The position numbers were made by a program, and so were the translations under genes. The notes beneath the pieces were generated by a model. That model had not been told where the DNA came from. It did no database searches and saw only the letters and a list, made by a program, of their open reading frames with translations. 64,000 nucleotides of DNA from assembly GCA_914767715.1 (NCBI GenBank), contig OU612069.1, forward strand, positions 28,085,387-28,149,386. The letters run 5' to 3'. Below, piece after piece: positions 57,199 through 64,000 of the stretch. Every line of letters starts with the position of its first letter. Position 1 is the first letter of the stretch. This stretch comes from Membranipora membranacea. Lineage: Eukaryota; Bryozoa; Gymnolaemata; Cheilostomatida; Membraniporidae.

Positions 57199-57291
57199 CT
57201 GCCCTACAAATATGAATGTAGATAAATTACATAAGTAGTGGTCTATTTCTATTACCTTTATCATATCCGAGCAGTGTGACAGTTATTTTCC

Positions 57292-57510
57292 CAACATATT
57301 TTTTCAATAACTCCACTCCACAGGTCAATTGGAAGAAGAAGGCTGTGATGTTATTCGCTGATGTAAAATTTAAAATATTTATGATCAATATATTATATAT
57401 ATATTGATAATAAATATTTATAATTATATAGATATATATATATATATATTGATAATAAATATTTCTTCTACCAATTGACCTGCTGAGTTGAGTTATCGAA
57501 AAATATGTTT
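57292..57510. mobile_element. Foldback MITE, about 220 bp
   Basis: The left arm AACATATTTTTTCAATAACT...CCACAGGTCAATTGGAAGAAGA (57,293-57,342) is mirrored by the right arm TCTTCTACCAATTGACCTGC...AAATATGTTT (57,462-57,510). The interior is AT-rich, with TATATATA and two copies of TTGATAATAAATATTT. No coding sequence. Confidence 0.8.
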
Positions 57511-58424
57511 ATATATCTATACATATCCTTAGGGCAGAGTCATAGCTCATTGACGAATTAACTTAGTCATTATCAATGACGGGTCAGTGTATGATGGTGT
57601 AATGTATTTAGTAGTGGTGAAAGACTTACCATTTTTTAATCATCTGTAGATTCGTTGGAGGAAGACATAGGACTGTGTTAGACAGTGCGGAGTTATAGTA
57701 TGCCGATCTGATTGCCTTGTAGCGATCACCCATTAGAGCTAGTCTCGATTTGTATGCAGTCTCTGCTACCTTTCTGGGAGAGGTAAATATATCAGAAAGC
57801 TTGAGGAAAGTTGTGAGCATCACGCGATTAGAAGTCGGTGACCTCGCCTGGGATCCCCCATAGATGTAAAGTCTGAAATGTAAATAACGAAAAGTTTACA
57901 GTAACCAGAATTCGGTTTGATGAAATATTTGAATGGAAACTGCATTCTTTCACTATGGCTTATACATAGCTTATCGCCTTCAATTACTAGCCAGGTAATG
58001 AATTGCATAGTTATTTAATTAATATGTTCGTTCAGCTAGACCTAGGACTAACAGCAATCAATACTGTAATCTGGATTTTAATCCTCACTTCTTAAAATGT
58101 GTCTTTTGCTCGATCGATATTGGAATTGACTTACTTTTTCGTAGCACGCAAAGTAGGCGTCACAGAAGACCTGTTGACAGTAACAGCCATTTCATTTGTC
58201 TTATGAAGTATTGTCATCTGGTTTTGGTCAAACTTGTTGAGCTTGCTGGTCAGGGCCTGCATAGTGATTACCTGAAAGTCTGTATATGCAGATCCCTGCA
58301 GCTCTAGAAGAAGCCCACTCAAGTCGTCAACGACTTCATAGCCGGGACACCGTGCTGGTCTGATTTCTAGAAATTGAAAATGAATATTACAATCCCAGCA
58401 AGCACAGGATTGAATTCAAACCCC

Positions 58425-58480
58425 ATGATGGCTAGTCCAATGAACTCCCTCTTCCAAGAGGAAGTTCATTGGCTAGTCAC
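58425..58480. repeat. Near-perfect hairpin in an intron
   Basis: CTAGTCCAATGAACT pairs with AGTTCATTGGCTAG, with an inner CCTCTT-CCA-AGAGG stem. The total is about 46 bases folding into one stem-loop. It is shorter than a usual animal microRNA precursor. Confidence 0.75.
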
Positions 58481-59251
58481 TGGTAGAAAGTGTTGTCACA
58501 ATGAATCTAGCTTAGCTTCCTATTTTGGTATATGAAAAGGGTTACATTACTAGTGACATATTTATAAATCTTTTGCTCCTGCAATGGTAGCTACAAATTT
58601 TGTCTGGCTTGACTTTTCGACCTGGCTTGAATTGGCTTCAACCTGGCTTGAATTGGCTTCGACCTGGCTTGAGTTGGATGAAGGCTAGATTAAGTTAGCT
58701 TTGGTGGTCCCTAAAGTGGTAACCAAGCTTGGGGTGGTCACTAGCTCACTTCCCATCACAGTTAGTATAGAGAGACTGGGTGGATAATCTGTTTTCTCTC
58801 TAACTGCAGGCTGTAATTATGAAAACGATAAGATGTTTAAATAACTCTATTTTCCCCGATATTCAATACATAAATCTGCAGATAATTTTCAAATGTTGGA
58901 ATTGACAAATATCGAGGTACAGAATCACAAGACATTGCAATTCAGTTGTACAACTGTAATTCATGTTGTACGCTGTTGACTTTAAATATGAAATTGTAAC
59001 ACTCTATAAATATTATGACACTCACTTCACAGAAAGGGTATTCTAAGAGAGTATCATCATCAATGCCATCGGTAAAGGCTCTGTGCTCCATAATGAGCTC
59101 TTGATCCATAGCCCCGTCTTCTGCTTCACCTGCCTCTTCATCCTCATTGTTCTCAGGTACTGTGATAGATTGGTTGAGGAGATACTCATAGCCAATGAAT
59201 TCACCTGTTCAATAGAAGAAGCGTATGATGTATGAAAATAGCCTTGTCACC

Positions 59252-59297
59252 CGGCTAATTGTTTGGTTTGGGGACTCCCCAAACCAAAAAAGTAGCC
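59252..59297. repeat. Two-part palindrome (cruciform)
   Basis: TTTGGTTTGGGG-ACT-CCCCAAACCAAA is a perfect 12-bp stem with a 3-base loop (59,262-59,288), enclosed by CGGCTA on the left and TAGCCG on the right. Confidence 0.9.
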
Positions 59298-62200
59298 GCG
59301 TGCTAGTATGAAGGGGAACAGACAGTGTCAGAAGACAGCGTCAGCTTCAAATCAGGACACAACATAAATTATGAATTCACTCGTTCTTTTGATGAGCAAC
59401 AGTTATGTTGCTCAATCTCTACTGAGTTAAAAGTTTTGTTCAAAATGTATATCGAGAAGTCAAAAGTTGCAGTTAAACATGGATCATTTATTATACCTGT
59501 ACATTTGGCTAGGGTTGGTGCTTTCACACAAGGGTTGCCAACCACCTTGCTTGAAAGTTGACTGACATAGGTGAGAAGCCTCACATCATAGCATCTATCT
59601 ATTGTGCTTTCGGACCTGTCCAGACTCCATCAGCCAATACCTTCTAAAAGGTACATTTGCCAATGGGTAGCACTAGCTGATGTACCTGTAAGACAAATCC
59701 AAAGATCACAGATAGAAAAAAAGTATCGGTACAAGTATTATACAATCGTTCATCGTAAACAATTTGCATGTCAGCAATATTTTTTCTTACACAGACCATG
59801 AATTTAATTCTACAATGTTTACTCATAGCAGGATTCTATCTTGAGTTATTTCCGATCTAAGGGTAGACATATATAGCAATTTGTGCACAGCGTGGAAAGA
59901 TTGCATGTCAGTCTTTTAAGGTGATTTGCAGTGATGTCTCTCTTAACAGTGTGGTCGAGATAAACGTGGCTTACCTGGGATGAATCAATTGAGATGGAGA
60001 TGAAACGATTCTAGACTGATGGAGCCCCTGGCTGGTAGGATTGTATCCCCCTTCTTCAACGTACGGACTTGAGTATACAGGTTGACACCTGGAGGATCCT
60101 GGATGCAGTTGAGATGTTTTGTCTGCTCAAGCCAGACTTCATCAATGGAACTTTTAAAAAGTGGCGTTCCGATGGAATCACTTACTGATTTCAGAGTGTT
60201 GATGAGTGAGCCTGGCAAAAGATTAAATAGAGCAAATGAGGAACAGTTGATTGCTCTTCCAATAAAATTAGTTATATCAGTCCTCAGCTACAAGAATCAA
60301 AACTGGATTTAAGAGAAGTTATTTGAGAATTGAGTGGCAGCACAATGTCAATAGAAGTTAAATTTATTGTTGTAACAGAAATGTGTACATACCTATAGAG
60401 GTTTTGATGTTCTCTGGACTACTCGTACTTCTCTTACAATGAAGTTGTAGCTCTTTCTTAGTGATACGCTTGTCAACCTGAGTAAAAAGGAGACATAATG
60501 AATGTGATATTGAGAGCAAAATGAATAGGAATTATATCATTTTCACATTTAATTTATCAATGCTTTGATGACACACTTTTAGTTTAATGTATTTTGATTA
60601 ATTTGAGAAATTGAGATGAAAGTTTAGCTCAGTCAAGGAGTAACTGTAGTAACACCTTGGTTTAGTGGAGTTTAGGTAACACACACATAGGACAGACATG
60701 GAAAGCCCATCGTTACCTGTTTGGCAGTTGGCCTTGCTATACCCTGTGTCTTAAGCTCTCACTTCTTAGCTATGCGAAGCAGAGTCAGATCATCCTTATC
60801 CCATTCAAAGATACAGTTTGAGAGCCTGTTCATGTAGATAGGGAATCATGGGTGTTTTTCTGTTTCAACTGGTACAGCCAACCGTCTCATAAAATGGAAG
60901 ATGTTTAGTTTCAATTCAACATCCCACGGTGTAAAGAGCTTCTTGGTAGCAGTCTGGTCAGAGTGTTTCGTACAGCAGTTTCGGTCGACATAAATTGCCT
61001 TGGAGGGCAAAACACCAGCAGAAGTGTATATAAAATGCTAAGAAATTAGATGAATACTATTTAACCTAATACTGAACTAGACAAAGTTTGTGTTTGATAA
61101 TGATAAATTTAGACACAAGTATGTTATTTTTTGGAATATTCAACTAGGCTACTTCAGTGTAAGGTATCTGGGTCATTACCCCTTCAGGATAGTGTATGGG
61201 GAGAATCACCAGTTGCTGTATTCTCTAGTGACGTTCAGTTAGTAAAATGACTCAGCTTCATTGTGACATCAATTTTCCTTTAAAATTGGAGAAAATGGTA
61301 AACCCCTATCACTACGAACGCTAAATACTCATACCTCTTGACAATACCCTGAGCCATATTGTACAATCCAGCCCCCTCAGATTCGGTCAGTACTGACATG
61401 AGAATTTCTCCATATTCATTTGATACATTAGTGCATCAGGCTGCACTCTGGGCCGCATCCCCAGCCATGCAGCTTCTTTGTGATCTTATAAAATAAACAC
61501 AATATTCGATAACTTCATCGATTAAACTAGTCCTAGATCATCATCATCATCTGTACAATCGGAAGGAATTTGGCGTGCTGCCCCAAGGGCACATCTTAGG
61601 TACTCATATTATATTAACTCTAACAATTACAGATACATGTGCCAACAGTGACCATCATAACCGCATCTGAGAAAGTTTAACTCTGTGTTTAACAGTCTTA
61701 GTATAGTTGGACATCATAACTTTATTTGATACACCCTGAATCTGAAATTGTGAAATAGCAGTAGCCCACCTTTTTAGTTGAATCTAATTTCAGGACCTCT
61801 CCAAATGTTCTAGTGATGATGGACTTCATGTCATCAACTCTGGTGGCAGAGTCCAACATCAGTACCCTGGTGGCCCATTTGGTAGTATGTACTGGCTTCA
61901 TTGAGGGTATCTCATCAAATTTGATGCTGGCTCCAGATCATTTCAACCGTATCGATGACTGATAGATCTAGAGAACAGATATTATACAAAATGTTTATAA
62001 ACCTCATCCTACATAAAGCCCACCAAACCTGTCTGACCCCTGGGTAAATGTTGATAAATATCACAAATCACGTGTTACATGAACAGAAGTAAACTTTGAT
62101 TGTAAACTAGATAGGCTAGTATGCTTTGCTTCACAAAAACAATAAAATTACTATGAGCTGGTCTTTAAAAATTTGAATTAAAAAGCACTTTCCAACCATC

Positions 62201-63281
62201 TCAGATAGACCAAAAAGAAGACATACCGAGCAATGTGACAGATAGAAACTCGCTCTTTCCAGATGATACTCTGTGTGGATTTCATTGATGTTATTCATCA
62301 TCACTGTTGAGGAGTTGCCGAGTGAGCGATTCCTAAGAGAAATGCTGACCTTCCGGTCGAGGTCTGAGGTATGTGTGAGTACGGCCGGAAACTGGCGTCT
62401 TAGTCCCTCATCCAGCTGATTAAGAACATATGAGCTGTGGGCAGGATAGGTATGCTTGCACTTACGGCATTCTGAAACAGCAAAGCAGTGTGACATTGTA
62501 GACTTGATTCATGTATTACTGTAATTTATTTAGTTGTACATCAATATATCACCATTAAAAGGAAGCAAGATATTTCAATTAGAATTAATCTTATTTAGTA
62601 ATAGCTGGGTAACATAATATTATAGACTAAGGTATAAAACTGCTATAATTGAACATACCAAGATACTCTGAACCAATGACGTACACCCGTGTAAGACCCA
62701 GTACTCTCCAGAGGGTTCCGTACCATCCCTTACTAGAGAGATTGTCATGACAAGACGGACATTTAAAGTCTACATTCCACAACCTACGGGGTCTCCAGAG
62801 AAAGAAGTCTCTAATGAAGTAGTTCTCAACCTGCCATGAAAAACCAATGATTGTAGTTACCCATGAGTTAACAACTGAAATGATTGTTTTACATCTTACA
62901 ATAGAGAATAGAGCCAGAAAGTGGACATTTATTACCATTCAACGGTTTAAAGTTCACTTGAAAATCAGAACTAGCTAAGTGGTTGAAAATTCTCAAGGGA
63001 CTCCGGAGGACCTGGATATTGATTGCTTATGATACAGAATGTGAATGTACTTGCTGAACTCACATTGGGTCTTGTCGATGGAACACGGTTACAGGGAGGT
63101 GCATGATACCATAACCTCATGGGTTTCATTGTACCATCCGTCTGGTACACCTCTCTGCTTAGCCAATCAATTTCTGCTTGAGTAGCATGGCCACTCTTTG
63201 TCCATTTCTGAGGAAAAGTGGTGCGTGGTTGAAGAAAAATATGAATGATGATTGAGTTGGTTATGACGCATGTCATATACA

Positions 63282-63934
63282 TACATACATTGGCTTGATT
63301 TTGCTTAGAATTACAGCAATCTGCACTGCATACATTGACATAGCAACTCCAAAATGGTTAGGTGCAAAGCATTTAGCGCTCTTTACTCACTGGAAAATGA
63401 AAGAGGCTCACTGGATACTAAGGAAATTTTTCAAGGAAATTCAAGCATAAGTGATGCAAAAGAAAATATACACAGAGCAGAATCAAAAACCACATCGCTG
63501 CAAACGTAGACACACAAAACAACAAATAGATTGGTTTCCATATAGGCACATACACTGTGCAAAGCGGGTGTGTTATACTTACATCAGCATGATATATGAT
63601 TTGACTAGCTTGAAAAGAAATATAAATGTATGAATTCTGAGATTAAACATGTAGGAAGTTCAGTAATTCCAACGTAAAACAACATTCTGTATAAGGGCAT
63701 GAAGCAGTATATTATAATCATTTGATAGAAGGAATGAAAAACTATTCTGGCCCAACCTTTCTTTTTCTCTCCTGGGCTTTTGCCAGAGCCTGCGGGCTAT
63801 CATTAGTCTACAATAGAAAGTAATGTTGTAAATATGCCAGCAGCTGATTTTTGGAATTGATGACAGTCAATAACCTAATTATGATGATACGACATTATCT
63901 TCTATAAACATAATACAAGTGAGTTATGTAAATG

Positions 63935-63975
<41 letters not shown>

Positions 63976-64000
63976 AACTTTATTAACACTACACTGATCA
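63282..64000. other. Right edge: intron sequence and (TA)n
   Basis: Apart from one candidate exon on the minus strand (about 63,745-63,809: TNDSPQALAKAQERKRKV before a GTTGGG donor), the sequence is AT-rich. It ends with a 30-base (TA)n run at about 63,940-63,970. The DUF6729-like gene may continue beyond the window. Confidence 0.45.

Larger units (their letters stand above)
56693..63810 (-). pseudogene. DUF6729-like multi-exon gene, decayed by stops and shifts
   Basis: Minus-strand exons in transcription order: about 63,745-63,809, 63,064-63,207, 62,659-62,830, 62,227-62,471, about 61,770-61,950, 61,335-61,484, 60,717-61,037, 60,393-60,477, 59,975-60,211, 59,546-59,685, 59,026-59,204, 58,135-58,366, 57,630-57,872, 56,939-57,085, about 56,693-56,875. 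Motifs: KSGHATQAEIDWLSREVYQ; YFIRDFFLWRPRRLWNVDFK with CPSC; ECRKC; QLDEGLRRQFPAVLT; RNRSLGNSST; NVSNEYGEILMSVLTESEGA; AIYVDRNCC; ELKLNIFHFMRRLAVPV; LSNCIFEWDKDDL; HLNCIQDPPGVNLYTQV; SISLESFHLHLN. From memory these match a large metazoan family whose N-terminus is DUF6729. Splice sites are well kept, but TGA interrupts exons at GPxx/AAW (61.4 kb), after KHP and AKK (60.8 kb), after LHLN (60.0 kb) and after EGIG (59.6 kb), and there are shifts. Function unknown; the family is often repeated in genomes, which suggests mobile origin. Confidence 0.6.

Noticed and set aside
1-64000. CRISPR arrays, operons, bacterial promoters or contamination
   Set aside because: Repeats are satellites or transposons without spacer structure; genes have introns throughout, and composition is uniform except for the GC island at 30,423.

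Overview
The window is eukaryotic, AT-rich nuclear DNA from an invertebrate animal, most likely an early-branching metazoan (sponge or cnidarian grade). This rests on genes built from many small exons joined at GT/AG sites in consistent phase, on the domain set (WSC, PAN, DEG/ENaC channel, D8C/uromodulin-like, GRXCR1-like glutaredoxin, cAMP-receptor-like 7TM receptor) and on a dense, varied load of decayed transposons. I cannot name the species. No bacterial operons, CRISPR arrays, rRNA genes or functional tRNA genes were seen.

Left part (1-17,060): a tandemly duplicated segment carrying WSC-domain exons (copy 1 about 205-4,917; copy 2 about 10,445-17,040). A signal peptide plus PAN exon set lies between them (5,769-6,801). 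All these exons are phase 1-1, so the PAN and copy-2 WSC exons may form one secreted or surface glycoprotein gene, SP-PAN-WSC. Copy 1 has a stop inside the WSC domain and copy 2 has a frameshift in its last exon. The copies were later invaded by a hAT element (7,647-9,142), a non-LTR retrotransposon relic (about 10,930-11,675), a TCAGG/TCAGT satellite (12,539-12,932) and a DUF7869-like DNA transposon (about 15,104-16,944). The undisturbed paralogous copies preserve the empty sites.

Middle (17,966-37,309): a complete 11-exon DEG/ENaC channel gene (17,966-26,759, about 470 aa), a broken D8C-domain gene (about 28,345-29,799) with a perfect 32-bp hairpin at its 5' end and one in-frame stop, and a complete 4-exon GRXCR1-like gene (34,254-37,309, about 223 aa) whose second splice donor has been amplified into a 28-bp minisatellite.

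Right part (37,310-64,000): a 2,255-bp non-autonomous DNA transposon with long terminal inverted repeats and target duplication (38,337-40,591), a Jockey-type RNase H relic (41,100-42,360), a 480-bp TA-flanked MITE (43,216-43,695), a 9-exon 7TM receptor resembling Dictyostelium cAMP receptors (44,789-48,566), tRNA-derived SINE relics, a non-LTR relic abutting a pogo/Tigger-like relic (51,600-53,990), and a long minus-strand multi-exon DUF6729-like gene with several stops (56,693-63,810), which may continue past the right edge.

The genes do not form one pathway. The extracellular or membrane genes (PAN/WSC, DEG/ENaC, D8C, 7TM) are all on the + strand, and most of the rest is mobile DNA at different stages of decay. 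Family names come from motif recognition by eye and need profile searches.
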